Assembly (NCBI GenBank): GCA_964486335.1
Contig: CAZAMB010000008.1
Location: forward strand, 124,001 to 188,000
Source: CAZAMB01 sp964486335
Lineage (GTDB): Bacteria > Planctomycetota > Phycisphaerae > UBA1845
DNA: 64,000 nt
Direction: 5' to 3'
The notes under the pieces were generated by a model. That model was not told the origin of the DNA and searched no databases. It saw only the letters and a program-made list of their open reading frames with translations. Positions 34,038 to 42,574 of this stretch are shown in pieces; the first letter of the stretch is position 1; the number at the start of each line of letters is the position of its first letter. A program made the translations under genes and the position numbers.

Positions 34038-35441
34038 CTAGAGAAACGCATCGCCGTTCGTCCTGATCCTTAGGGCCAAGTTGGGTGAGCCTTCCCGCTG
34101 AAAGTAAAACTCATTCCCGTTGAAGTTTCGGGAGGTTCCCACGTTCCACTGGCCGTCCCCGTTGACAAACTCCACCCTTGTCCAGCCATTGGTGCCCGCC
34201 CCCGTTTGGATTCTGTGGCTGACGGAGTTGACCGGATCGAACAGGTGCAGCTTGGCCTGCGGCTCGGTTCCCAGTCCAAGGCCTCCCCAAGTGCTTAGTT
34301 GGAATTCCAATAGACCCCCCGGGCGGTCCATGTAGAACACGTCATTGTTAAACGTGCGCGACGTGCCGATGTTCCACTGGCCGTTGCCGTTGGCGAATTC
34401 CACTCTCGACCAGCCATTCGTACCGGCGCCGGTTTCGATTCGGTGGCTCACAGAATCTGATTGATTGTGGACGTGGAGCTTGGTAAGCGGGCCGGACGTG
34501 CCGATGCCGACGTTGCCTCCGGAATCTTGTAGAATCACTTTGCCTGTGCCTATAGCCGAACGGATGTACCAGTCGCCGGTCGTTCCGTAATGAAGATGGC
34601 TGGCATTGGGACCGATGGCGGGGGCACGGAATCGGGCTGTGTTGTCACCCGCGCCGGCGGTCGCACTGACCACTTCAAGACGGGCGGCTGGCCCCGTCGT
34701 GCCGATGCCGACATTGCCGCCGTTGTTGTTGAAAATGTGCGTTCCGCTGGCAGACCAGAAACCACCGGCGCCGACCCCGGCCGCGGTAGTCTGAAGTGAG
34801 CCGTCGGGAAACATGATTCCGTCGACGCCCGCCGCTCCGCCGACATGCAATCGCGCGCCAGGCGTGTCGGTTCCCAGGCCGAGGTAGCAGTTCGCGTCGT
34901 CGAATCGAGCGCATTCCACGTTGGCGGGATTGACCTTAAAGATTAGTGGACTGTTGCTGCTGAAGGCGCTGGCGGTCATTTCACCGGTCGTGTGGATGTT
35001 GCCCTCGACTTCAACGCCGGCCTCGGTCGTCGCCAGCCCAGGAACGCTCATGGCGAACGGCGCGGCCGTGATTCGCTTTCGAGGCGTCAGCGTCGTATAG
35101 GCTCCGGCGTCACTCGGATCATGCGGCGAACGAATTTGAATCTCGAGCCACCTTCCACCCTGTTGAAACGCTCCAGCGCCGAAGTCAAGCTCAACCGTAA
35201 AGAGCCCGTTTTGAACCGGAACGAAGGGTAAGCTCGCTCCGTCGAATACAAGCGGGCCTGCCAACGGCGATTCGGCGAACTCGTCGTTGAACAACAGGAA
35301 CCGCATGTCCGCCGATTCCGTCATGGGCGACCCGGCTCGCTTGAGTTGACCCTGATAGGTGAATGTCGAATCCTGACCGGACACAAAATGTGGCCATGCC
35401 CCTATTACGGTCAACACAGAGAAAATTACAATCTTTCTCAT
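34038..35441 (-). CDS. Tail-fibre-like secreted protein, truncated by in-frame TAG
   Basis: 467 residues. The ATG at 35441 has GAGGAAG six bases upstream, and a signal peptide ends near VSGQ (about 23). The N-terminal domain STFTYQGQLKRAGSPM through TLTPRKRITAAPFAMSVPG is shared with the paralogue upstream. The middle has GNVGIGT-type repeats (GGNVGIGTTGPAARLEV, GGNVGIGTSGPLTKLHV, GLGLGTEPQAKLHL), as in phage tail fibres and bacterial adhesins. Reading ends at TAG at 34038-34040, where the paralogue continues into its C-terminal domain. A CAG-to-TAG change would explain it. Function probably surface or extracellular binding. Confidence 0.78.
   Translation of the reverse strand: MRKIVIFSVLTVIGAWPHFVSGQDSTFTYQGQLKRAGSPMTESADMRFLLFNDEFAESPLAGPLVFDGASLPFVPVQNGLFTVELDFGAGAFQQGGRWLEIQIRSPHDPSDAGAYTTLTPRKRITAAPFAMSVPGLATTEAGVEVEGNIHTTGEMTASAFSSNSPLIFKVNPANVECARFDDANCYLGLGTDTPGARLHVGGAAGVDGIMFPDGSLQTTAAGVGAGGFWSASGTHIFNNNGGNVGIGTTGPAARLEVVSATAGAGDNTARFRAPAIGPNASHLHYGTTGDWYIRSAIGTGKVILQDSGGNVGIGTSGPLTKLHVHNQSDSVSHRIETGAGTNGWSRVEFANGNGQWNIGTSRTFNNDVFYMDRPGGLLEFQLSTWGGLGLGTEPQAKLHLFDPVNSVSHRIQTGAGTNGWTRVEFVNGDGQWNVGTSRNFNGNEFYFQREGSPNLALRIRTNGDAFL
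34801..35370 (-). repeat. Tandem gene duplication, copy 1 (5' ends of two paralogues)
   Basis: This stretch aligns with 36851-37420 at a constant offset of 2050 bases, with no gaps noticed between two anchor sites about 530 bases apart. In the parts compared by eye, roughly nine in ten bases agree. It covers the signal-proximal domain and the start of the repeat region of the two tail-fibre-like genes, indicating a fairly recent tandem duplication. Confidence 0.8.
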
Positions 35442-35472
35442 GGTTCTTCCTCAGTAAGAACTCGCTGGTTGA

Positions 35473-37491
35473 CTAATGAAGATTGACAAGCACCAGGACC
35501 AGACCACGTTCACCCTGCGGCAACGCTGTCATGGCTTTGCCGAGCAAAGCACCGTGAGAGCGATCGCGTTCGCCTGCTCTCATGGCGTAACCCGGAAAGT
35601 CGGACGTTGTTAACAGGTCGCCGGGTTCGATCGCAGCGTGGTGCGCGTCGCAGCGAACCCATACCCGTCCGGACAATGCAATCGGGGGCGCGTCGTCGTG
35701 CCCTGGAAGATTTCCGAGAACCGCGCCGACCGGCAGGTCGCCGGCTCCGCTGACGACGCCCGCGACGCGCGTGCTATAGGCTTCCCGAGCCACGCGCAGC
35801 TTCCCGGGATTCTGCGGGTCGATCTCCATCACTGTGCCAGGTTCGACGTTTTCATCGGTGGAGGGGAACTTTTCCGCCAAGTCTGCGCCAAGGACTTCGA
35901 GGACATTCGTCTTAAGTCGGCCATTGACGTAGGTGTACCCCCAATCGTTGGCGAAATTTATCACCAAGTGGGTGCCGTTATCGACCAGCGCTCGGCCCGG
36001 CGAGCCACGTCGGGTGGGGTGGCCCATCTTGAAATCCGCACATGAAAGCGATGCGGTGAAACCATCAATGAACATCGTAGGGATGCCAGTTGCGAACGCC
36101 CCCTCGGTGAAGAAGTTGAAGCTGCCGTTCGCATTCGCGATGCGGGCACGGGCGTTACCCGCGTTCGCGTCAGTCAATGTGAGGAACGGTTGGAATCCGG
36201 AGATGCGCAGGCCGTCCTGCCCCACAATATCGAGCTTACTGGTCGGCGTTATCGTGCCGATGCCCACCCGGGAGGCGCCGGAGTCGGCAAGAAACGTAGC
36301 AACATTACTCCCGTCGTTGGCTGTGATTTCAAATGCTTTTTGCCCGACGGTGGACAAGAGTTGGAGTCCCGCAGTGGGTCCCGTGCGGACCTGACGCAAG
36401 ATCCAGGGTCGCTCGGTGTCAAAACGGAGCAGCTCAGCGCCATCTCCAGCCGCGGCGATATTCAGTTTGGTGTTTGACGGGGTAGCGCCGGAACCGATGT
36501 TAACGTTCCCGGCATCGTTGATGAACATATCGTACACGGCTGGACTGCCCGTGGTGCCGGGGTCGCTCGCCGTGTGGAAAAAGTAAAGGCCTGTGTTTGT
36601 TTGCCCGATCCCGAACCGCCGCCCCGCTGTGTTGCTTTTCCAGCCGATGGCTGCAGCGTTATCGAGCTCCAACGCCCCTCTCCAGGAATTGGAAGTCCAC
36701 AACGGCCCTCCGGCAATTGCCAATCGATGGCTGGGTGCAGAACTGCCGACACCGACGTTGCCCCCGGTGTAAAAGATGTTACCGCCGGCAACTTGCGACC
36801 AAACGCTGTCGCCTCCGACGACATTTCCCGCGGCGGTCGTTTGAAGCGTACCATCTGGAAACATGATCCCGTCGACGCCCGCCGTTCCGCCGACATGCAA
36901 TCGAGCGCCGGGCGCGTCGGTTCCCAATCCGAGGTAACAGTTCGCGTCGTCGAATCGGGCGCATTCCACGTTGGCGGGATTGACTTTGAAGATCAGCGGA
37001 CTGTTACTGCTGAAAGCGCTGGCGGTCATCTCGCCGGTCGTGTGAATGTTGCCCTCGACCTCGACGCCGGCTTCGGTCGCTGCCAATCCGGGAACGCTCA
37101 TGGCGAACGGCGCGGCTGTAATCCGCTGCCGAGGCGTTAGCGTCGTATAAGCTCCGGCGTCGCTGGGATCGTGCGGCGAACGAACCTGAATCTCGAGCCA
37201 CCGTCCCCCCTGTTGAAACGCTCCGCCGCCGAAATCAAGTTCGACCGTAAAGAGGCCGTTTTGAACTAAAACCGGCGATGAGGTCGTCCCGTCGAACAAG
37301 AGCGGACCGGCGATCGGTGATTCGGCGGACTCGTCGTCGAACAACAGAAACCGCATGTCGGCCGATTCCGTCATGGGTGACCCAGCTCGCTTGAGTTGAC
37401 CCTGATAGGTGAAGGTAGAGACTTGCCCTGAAACAGAGTGAACCGAGGCCCATAAACCAGCCACAGCACAACACATTACAATGTTTTTCAT
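35473..37491 (-). CDS. Tail-fibre-like secreted protein, intact paralogue
   Basis: 672 residues. GGAGG lies six bases before the ATG at 37491; the signal peptide ends near VSGQ. The N-terminal beta domain (STFTYQGQLKRAGSPM) is nearly identical to the next gene's. GNVGVGSSAPSHRLAI, GNVNIGSGATPSNTKLNI and RVGIGTITPTSKLDI repeats follow. The C-terminal domain (ADLAEKFPSTDENVEPG to GLVLVLVNL) is complete. It heads a run of five closely spaced minus-strand reading frames (gaps about 27-31 bases) and is divergent from the ECF sigma factor gene, so the two may share regulation. Extracellular adhesin or fibre is the best guess. Confidence 0.8.
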   Translation of the reverse strand: MKNIVMCCAVAGLWASVHSVSGQVSTFTYQGQLKRAGSPMTESADMRFLLFDDESAESPIAGPLLFDGTTSSPVLVQNGLFTVELDFGGGAFQQGGRWLEIQVRSPHDPSDAGAYTTLTPRQRITAAPFAMSVPGLAATEAGVEVEGNIHTTGEMTASAFSSNSPLIFKVNPANVECARFDDANCYLGLGTDAPGARLHVGGTAGVDGIMFPDGTLQTTAAGNVVGGDSVWSQVAGGNIFYTGGNVGVGSSAPSHRLAIAGGPLWTSNSWRGALELDNAAAIGWKSNTAGRRFGIGQTNTGLYFFHTASDPGTTGSPAVYDMFINDAGNVNIGSGATPSNTKLNIAAAGDGAELLRFDTERPWILRQVRTGPTAGLQLLSTVGQKAFEITANDGSNVATFLADSGASRVGIGTITPTSKLDIVGQDGLRISGFQPFLTLTDANAGNARARIANANGSFNFFTEGAFATGIPTMFIDGFTASLSCADFKMGHPTRRGSPGRALVDNGTHLVINFANDWGYTYVNGRLKTNVLEVLGADLAEKFPSTDENVEPGTVMEIDPQNPGKLRVAREAYSTRVAGVVSGAGDLPVGAVLGNLPGHDDAPPIALSGRVWVRCDAHHAAIEPGDLLTTSDFPGYAMRAGERDRSHGALLGKAMTALPQGERGLVLVLVNLH
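36851..37420 (-). repeat. Tandem gene duplication, copy 2
   Basis: Partner of 34801-35370 at an offset of exactly 2050 bases; see that entry. Confidence 0.8.
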
Positions 37492-37529
37492 ATCGGACCT
37501 CCGTGTTTTTCCGCGGATCTCGCGACCGG

Positions 37530-37559
37530 TTGGGGAACCAAAGCCTGACCGGCTACAAT
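37530..37559 (+). promoter_or_regulatory. Putative promoter for the ECF sigma factor/kinase operon
   Basis: TTGGGG at 37530-37535 and TACAAT at 37554-37559 with an 18-base spacer, in the divergent region between the tail-fibre-like gene and the sigma factor gene. Confidence 0.45.
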
Positions 37560-37673
37560 GATTGAAATCGGCCTCGCTGACCGTAGATTGCTGGACGCGA
37601 TCGTACGTACACGCTCAAGCCGACGATGGACGGGGATTCCCGCCAAATCCGAGGGGATATTTTTTTGTCAGAC

Positions 37674-38261
37674 ATGGCTTCACAACAAGTGACTCAGCTT
37701 CTGAGGGTTGCCGCGGGAGGCGATCAACGCGCCGGAGATGATCTTCTTCGCCTGGTTTACGAGGAATTGCGTCGCTTGGCGGGAAGCTGGCTCGCGCGAA
37801 CGCCGCCCGGTCAGACGTTGCAACCAACCGCTCTGGTTCACGAAGCATTCATCCGGCTTGTTGGCAAGGACCAGCAGTCCTGGGAGAACCGAGGCCACTT
37901 TTTCTTTGCCGCCAGCCGGGCGATGCGCGACATACTCGTTGAACGCGCGCGAGCAAAGGCAACGATCAAGCGCGGAGGAGGGAGGCGGCGAGTAAGTATT
38001 GAACACCTGGAATCAGCCGCCGATGCCCCCGAGGAGGACATGCTTGCGCTCGATGTGGCGTTGCGCGCCTTTGAGTCGCATTTTCCCTGGGAGCATCGGA
38101 TTGTGATGCTCCGGTTTTTCGCCGGATTAACCAACGAGGAGACCGCTCAGGCCGCGTCGGTTTCGTTGCGTACCGTCGAGCGTGATTGCCGATTTGCGCG
38201 TGCGTGGCTGCGGGACGCGCTCTCGGGAGAGGATTCCAGTGCTTGGGATCGATCGAAATGA
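37674..38261 (+). CDS. ECF RNA polymerase sigma factor (TIGR02999-like)
   Basis: 195 residues from ATG 37674. A TTG at 37665 has the better-spaced GAGGGG site and may be the real start, adding three residues. Signatures: LLRLVYEELRRLAGSWLAR (region 2), TLQPTALVHEAFIRLVG, then FFFAASRAMRDILVERARAK. The HTH region 4 is visible: LRFFAGLTNEETAQAASVSLRTVERDCRFARAWL. This is the planctomycete-expanded ECF type usually found next to Ser/Thr kinases, as here, where its TGA overlaps the kinase ATG. It probably directs expression in response to signals passed by that kinase (inference). Confidence 0.93.
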   Translation: MASQQVTQLLRVAAGGDQRAGDDLLRLVYEELRRLAGSWLARTPPGQTLQPTALVHEAFIRLVGKDQQSWENRGHFFFAASRAMRDILVERARAKATIKRGGGRRRVSIEHLESAADAPEEDMLALDVALRAFESHFPWEHRIVMLRFFAGLTNEETAQAASVSLRTVERDCRFARAWLRDALSGEDSSAWDRSK

Positions 38262-40597
38262 CATTCGATCGGGCGCAGTTGATCAAGCGTCTCTTTTTGG
38301 AGGCTGGGCAGAAACTCGGGAGCGATCGAGATCGTTTCCTTGAAGTACAATGCGGAAACGATCTCGAACTGCGCTCTCAGATCGAGCGATTGCTTGAGGC
38401 CGACGATCCGGCTGCGTGTGGATTCCTGGGTTGCGCAACTCACGCCGTTCCCGACTCAGTCGTTTCGACGAAGCTGGGCCGATTTCAGATTCTGCGAAAA
38501 ATCGGCGAAGGCGGCATGGGCACGGTGTACGAGGCTGAACAGGATCAGCCGCGTCGCCGAGTCGCTCTAAAGGTGATGCGGGGTACGTCGCTGTCCAAGT
38601 CGCTCATTCGCCGCTTCGAACATGAGGTCCAAATCCTCGGTCAACTCAGGCACGCGGGCATCGCCCAGGTTTATGAGGCCGGAACGCACGACAATGGTTC
38701 GGAGGCAATTCCCTATTTTGCAATGGAATACGTTCACGGAACCCCGCTGCTGGAGTACGCCGCGCAGCGAAACCTCACGGCGCGGCAGCGGCTTGAGCTC
38801 ATTTCCAACATCTGCGATGCGGTCCAGCATGCCCATCAAAAGGGAATCATCCATCGTGATCTCAAGCCTGCCAACATTCTGGTTGAGGAGACGGAGGCGG
38901 GCATTGGTCAACCCAAAGTTCTGGACTTCGGCGTGGCGAGGGCGACTCGTTCCGAGGTTCAACTCTTGTCCATGCATACCGAAATGGGCCAGCTGATGGG
39001 GACAATTTCCTATATGAGTCCCGAACAAATCGCCGGTCACCCCGACGAACTCGACAGACGAACGGACGTTTATGCCCTGGGAGTCATGATGTTTGAATTG
39101 CTTGTCGGTCGCCCTCCTTACGACCTTCGCAACTGTTCGATTCCCGAGGCCGGTAACATCATTTGCGAGCAGGAACCGTCGAGCCTCGGTTCGATCGACT
39201 CGATCTACCGGGGCGACATTGAGACCATCGTCGCCAAAGCGCTCGCGAAGGAACGAGACCGGCGGTATCGATCGGCTTCGGAACTTTCCGACGATATCCG
39301 TCGGGTTCTCGCCGATCAACCCATTTTTGCTCGTCCAGCCACGCGATGGTACCAATGGCGAAAATTCGCGAAGCGCAACAGAGGACTGGTCGGTGGAATT
39401 GCCGTTGCCTTCGTGGCACTTCTGGTCGGCATGATCGGAGTCACCATCGCGCTTGTCCGTGCCACGCACGCCCAGCATGCAGCTTTGCGATCCGCGGAAA
39501 AAGCCCATTCGGTGAGTCGGTTTCTTCAAGACATGTTGGCCGGAATGGATCCTCAGAACATCGGCCCGAACCCACTGACGGTTCGCGAGGTACTTGACCA
39601 CGCGGCCGTCCGGCTCGAGACGGAGCTCAAAGACCAGCCTGAGGTGGCCGCGTCGATTCATCAGACGTTGGGCAAACACTACAACACATTGGGTTTATAC
39701 GATGATGCGGATCGCCATTTGCGAACGGCGGTTGAACTCCGAAAGTCGAGCACGACAGGAGAAGGCCGCGAGCTCGCCGATGCGATCTCATCGCTGACCA
39801 CGAATCTTCAGGACAAACGGGACCTCGGAGAGGCCGAAATCTGGGCTCGGCAGGCGCTCGACATGCGTCGACGGCTCTTCGGCAGCGACAGCCTCGAGAC
39901 GGCAGAAAGCTTGTATGATTTGGCATCCATACTCATCGAGTTGGGTCGCGCCGAGGAGGCGGAACCCCTCGTCCGTGAATCGCTCGACATCCGGAATCGA
40001 TTGTCGGGGTCGGACGACGTTACCGTGGCTATCAGCACAGGGTTGCTGGGTTCGTGTCTGGTGTCCCTTGGAAAACTGACGGAGGCCGAAACGGCCGTGA
40101 GAAAAGCCGTTGCCATCGTGCGAGGACTCTCCGGTGACAATGAATTGGTTCTCGCTGGACGGTTGACGTTTCTTGCCAATGTCGTTCGCATGAGCGACAA
40201 CATCATGGAAGAGGAGGCGGCACTACGGGAAGCCATCGGCATACGTTCCCGTCGACTCGGACGGGATCATCCTTCCCTTGCGTGGAACTTTTTTTGCCTG
40301 GCGCAAAATCGCCTGAAGTTGAACGAGTTCAACGAGGCGGAGACATTGTGTCGCCAAGCTCTCGAAATCTATTTGATGAAGCGTGGAAGTGATCACACCG
40401 ACGTCGCCGATTGTTACCAGCTCATGGGCCAGATCTACAGCGACCAGCGCCGATTTTCCGAAGCGGAGATGTGGTGGAAGGCATGCCTGGACCTGCGACG
40501 CCGACTGCTGCGATCCGATCACCCCGACGTCACGGTCGCGGAAGTTCATTTGAGAGGATGCCAAGCGGCGCTACAGGAAGCTTCGCAGGTCGAGTAG
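38258..40597 (+). CDS. Membrane Ser/Thr protein kinase with TPR repeats
   Basis: 779 residues. The kinase domain is at about 73-340: IGEGGMGTVYEA glycine loop, VALKVM lysine, IIHRDLKPANIL catalytic loop, DFGVAR, MSPEQI in place of APE. One transmembrane helix lies near 400-420 (GLVGGIAVAFVALLVGMIGVTIAL), and the rest, about 480-770, is TPR repeats of the tetratricopeptide-10/12 type (for example LYDLASILIELGRAEEAEPLV), predicted to be outside the cytoplasm. The ATG overlaps the sigma-factor stop by four bases, so they are co-translated. Confidence 0.93.
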   Translation: MTFDRAQLIKRLFLEAGQKLGSDRDRFLEVQCGNDLELRSQIERLLEADDPAACGFLGCATHAVPDSVVSTKLGRFQILRKIGEGGMGTVYEAEQDQPRRRVALKVMRGTSLSKSLIRRFEHEVQILGQLRHAGIAQVYEAGTHDNGSEAIPYFAMEYVHGTPLLEYAAQRNLTARQRLELISNICDAVQHAHQKGIIHRDLKPANILVEETEAGIGQPKVLDFGVARATRSEVQLLSMHTEMGQLMGTISYMSPEQIAGHPDELDRRTDVYALGVMMFELLVGRPPYDLRNCSIPEAGNIICEQEPSSLGSIDSIYRGDIETIVAKALAKERDRRYRSASELSDDIRRVLADQPIFARPATRWYQWRKFAKRNRGLVGGIAVAFVALLVGMIGVTIALVRATHAQHAALRSAEKAHSVSRFLQDMLAGMDPQNIGPNPLTVREVLDHAAVRLETELKDQPEVAASIHQTLGKHYNTLGLYDDADRHLRTAVELRKSSTTGEGRELADAISSLTTNLQDKRDLGEAEIWARQALDMRRRLFGSDSLETAESLYDLASILIELGRAEEAEPLVRESLDIRNRLSGSDDVTVAISTGLLGSCLVSLGKLTEAETAVRKAVAIVRGLSGDNELVLAGRLTFLANVVRMSDNIMEEEAALREAIGIRSRRLGRDHPSLAWNFFCLAQNRLKLNEFNEAETLCRQALEIYLMKRGSDHTDVADCYQLMGQIYSDQRRFSEAEMWWKACLDLRRRLLRSDHPDVTVAEVHLRGCQAALQEASQVE

Positions 40598-40963
40598 GGC
40601 ATCAGGGACTCAGGCTCACGGTTGCTCTTGCGCTCGCAGTACTGGTTTGAACGGCGTTTACACAATCTTGCGTGCGGTAGTTCTAGGAAGGTGTGGTCCG
40701 GTCGGGCGAGCGGAACCCAGTAATATAACCCGCGGGTCGTTCGGAGCGAGAGACTCCGAAACTCTTAGGGGAACGCGCGTGCTGTTGTAGAAAGGGTGGT
40801 CGGGGAGGCGTCGCGCGACGGCGTCTCTCGATCGGCCACGGCGATGTAGAGGGTCGCTAAGCCCTTGCGAGAACGGGCGTTAGAACGCGAAACGCCGAGG
40901 CGTCTCGGCCTCGGCGCTGGTGGTTAACTCCCGAGTCGCCGCGTTTCGCGGCGTTGCGTTCAC
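40598..40963. other. Intergenic region with hairpins, no gene seen
   Basis: About 365 bases between the kinase gene and the tRNA-fMet gene. It is GC-rich with several self-complementary segments, including those annotated as terminators near 40893 and 40937. No credible ORF or known RNA was recognised; an unidentified small RNA cannot be excluded. Confidence 0.4.
40893..40953 (-). terminator. Terminator hairpins after tRNA-fMet
   Basis: On the minus strand the tRNA gene is followed by two hairpins: CGCCGCG-AAA-CGCGGCG (40937-40953), then CGCCGAGGC with GCCTCGGCG around a six-base loop (40893-40916). The second is followed by a modestly T-rich stretch. Likely transcription stop for the tRNA. 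Confidence 0.5.
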
Positions 40964-41036
40964 TAGCGGGGGCTGGACTCGAACCAGCGACCTCCGGGTT
41001 ATGAGCCCGACGAGCTGCCAACTGCTCTACCCCGCA
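40964..41036 (-). tRNA. Initiator tRNA-fMet (CAU)
   Basis: 73-base cloverleaf on the minus strand, from TGCGGGG at 41036-41030 to the 3' end at 40964; CCA not encoded. Anticodon CAT lies at 41001-41003. Initiator hallmarks: the first acceptor pair is a mismatch (T-T), and the anticodon stem has three consecutive G-C pairs flanking CTCATAA. Confidence 0.95.
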
Positions 41037-41049
41037 ATCTATGGTTCGC

Positions 41050-41078
41050 AACCTAATCGCCTCGCCCGTGCGTGTCAA
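41050..41078 (-). promoter_or_regulatory. Promoter for tRNA-fMet
   Basis: On the minus strand, TTGACA (41078-41073) and TAGGTT (41055-41050) are separated by 17 bases, with a start expected near 41043, just before the tRNA. It lies in the gap shared with purD, which is transcribed the other way. Confidence 0.65.
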
Positions 41079-41136
41079 CGCGCATACCTCGCCGGCCGCT
41101 TTTGACGGCGCGGAGTTTTGCCCTCACGATGCGGAC

Positions 41137-42432
41137 ATGAACGTATTGGTCATCGGTTCCGGCGGCCGTGAGCACGCACTGGCGTTCGCGCTGGCACGGT
41201 CTCGCCAAGTCGAAAAGGTCTATTGTGCTCCCGGCAATCCCGGAACGGCGAATGTCGGACATAACGTATCGATCGCCATCGACGATGTGTACGGGCTGAT
41301 CGGTTTCGCGCGCGATCAAAACATCGGCTTGACGGTCGTCGGTCCTGAGATGCCCCTTTGCAACGGCATCGTCGATCACTTTCAGAAAGCGGGCTTGCGC
41401 ATCTTCGGTCCAACGCGAGCGGCCGCGCGCATCGAAGGCGACAAGGCCTACGCCAAGCAACTGATGAAGCGGGCCAGCATTCCTACGGCCGAAGCAAGAA
41501 TCTTCACGCGATATGCCGACGCGAAAACTTATGTCGCGTCGCGCGACACGGGCGTCGTGGTCAAGGCGTCCGGCCTGGCCGCCGGCAAGGGTGTCGTCGT
41601 CTGCCCGGATCCAGCCGATGGACTGCTGGCACTGGAACGCATGATGGTTGATCTCGAATTCGGCGACGCCGGCAAAACGGTCGTCGTTGAGGAATTGCTC
41701 AAGGGTCAAGAGCTGTCAATTCACGCGCTGGTGGATGACCGTACCATCTATGTCCTCGAGAGTGCTCAAGACCACAAAGCCGTCGGCGACGGCGATACCG
41801 GCCCAAATACCGGGGGCATGGGTGCCTACAGCCCCGCTCCGATTGCAACCCAAGGACTCTTGGAAACCGTCGAACGCGACGTCCTCGTTCCGATCGTCGA
41901 CGCACTTCGGCAAGACGGTGCGCCGTTCCAGGGAGTATTGTATGCGGGGTTGATGCTAACCGCCGGTGGTCCCAAGGTGCTCGAGTTCAACTGCCGATTT
42001 GGCGATCCCGAGACCCAGGTGATCCTACCTCGGCTGGACTGCGACCTGTTGGAGGTTCTTGACGCGGTTGTCGACGGACGGCTGGAGGAAATTGAAATCC
42101 GCTGGAAGCCGAAAGCCGCCGTTTGTGTGGTCATGGCGGCACGAGGTTATCCCGCTCAATATGAAAGCGGGATTGTCATTGAGGGAATCGATGCGGCTGC
42201 CAGTCTCGCGGACGTTCACGTGTCCCATGCGGGAACCAAAAAGATCGAGCATCTGACGGTCACTGGCGGCGGACGAGTCCTGAGTGTGACGGGACTTGGT
42301 GACGATTTGGCAGCCGCCCGTCGCCGCGCTTACGAGGGCGTCGAGCTCATACACTTCGAAGGCGCTCATTACCGGCGTGACATCGCCGACAAAGGTGTTC
42401 GAGCGCTGGCGAGTAGTCCGCCATTAGGCTGA
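41137..42432 (+). CDS. purD: Phosphoribosylamine--glycine ligase
   Basis: ATP-grasp enzyme of 431 residues for the second step of de novo purine synthesis. The ATG at 41137 fits the canonical start MNVLVIGSGGREHAL; the frame is open for 32 residues more but overlaps the tRNA promoter. Signatures: APGNPGTA, GPEMPL, KASGLAAGKGVVV, GMGAYSPAP and LEFNCRFGDPETQ. Length is typical. It is unlinked to the purLQ genes at the start of the window. Confidence 0.97.
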   Translation: MNVLVIGSGGREHALAFALARSRQVEKVYCAPGNPGTANVGHNVSIAIDDVYGLIGFARDQNIGLTVVGPEMPLCNGIVDHFQKAGLRIFGPTRAAARIEGDKAYAKQLMKRASIPTAEARIFTRYADAKTYVASRDTGVVVKASGLAAGKGVVVCPDPADGLLALERMMVDLEFGDAGKTVVVEELLKGQELSIHALVDDRTIYVLESAQDHKAVGDGDTGPNTGGMGAYSPAPIATQGLLETVERDVLVPIVDALRQDGAPFQGVLYAGLMLTAGGPKVLEFNCRFGDPETQVILPRLDCDLLEVLDAVVDGRLEEIEIRWKPKAAVCVVMAARGYPAQYESGIVIEGIDAAASLADVHVSHAGTKKIEHLTVTGGGRVLSVTGLGDDLAAARRRAYEGVELIHFEGAHYRRDIADKGVRALASSPPLG

Positions 42433-42574
42433 GGGTCAGGCGGACAGTCGTCCAACGGGAATCGATTCCACCCTATCGTCCTCAGAAAAGGCAATCCACA
42501 TACTCTGTGAGTTGAGAATGGTCAGGCGAAACCCGAGATTCAGTTGGAATAGTCGAAAATCGGAAGACCTCAAT

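Noticed and set aside
34038..34040. The amber codon as pyrrolysine or programmed read-through
   Set aside because: No pyl genes or suppressor tRNA are visible, and a simple CAG to TAG mutation explains the comparison with the paralogue.
33558..37491. A prophage tail-fibre module
   Set aside because: The proteins have signal peptides and no phage structural genes adjoin them; GNVGIGT repeats also occur in bacterial secreted proteins.
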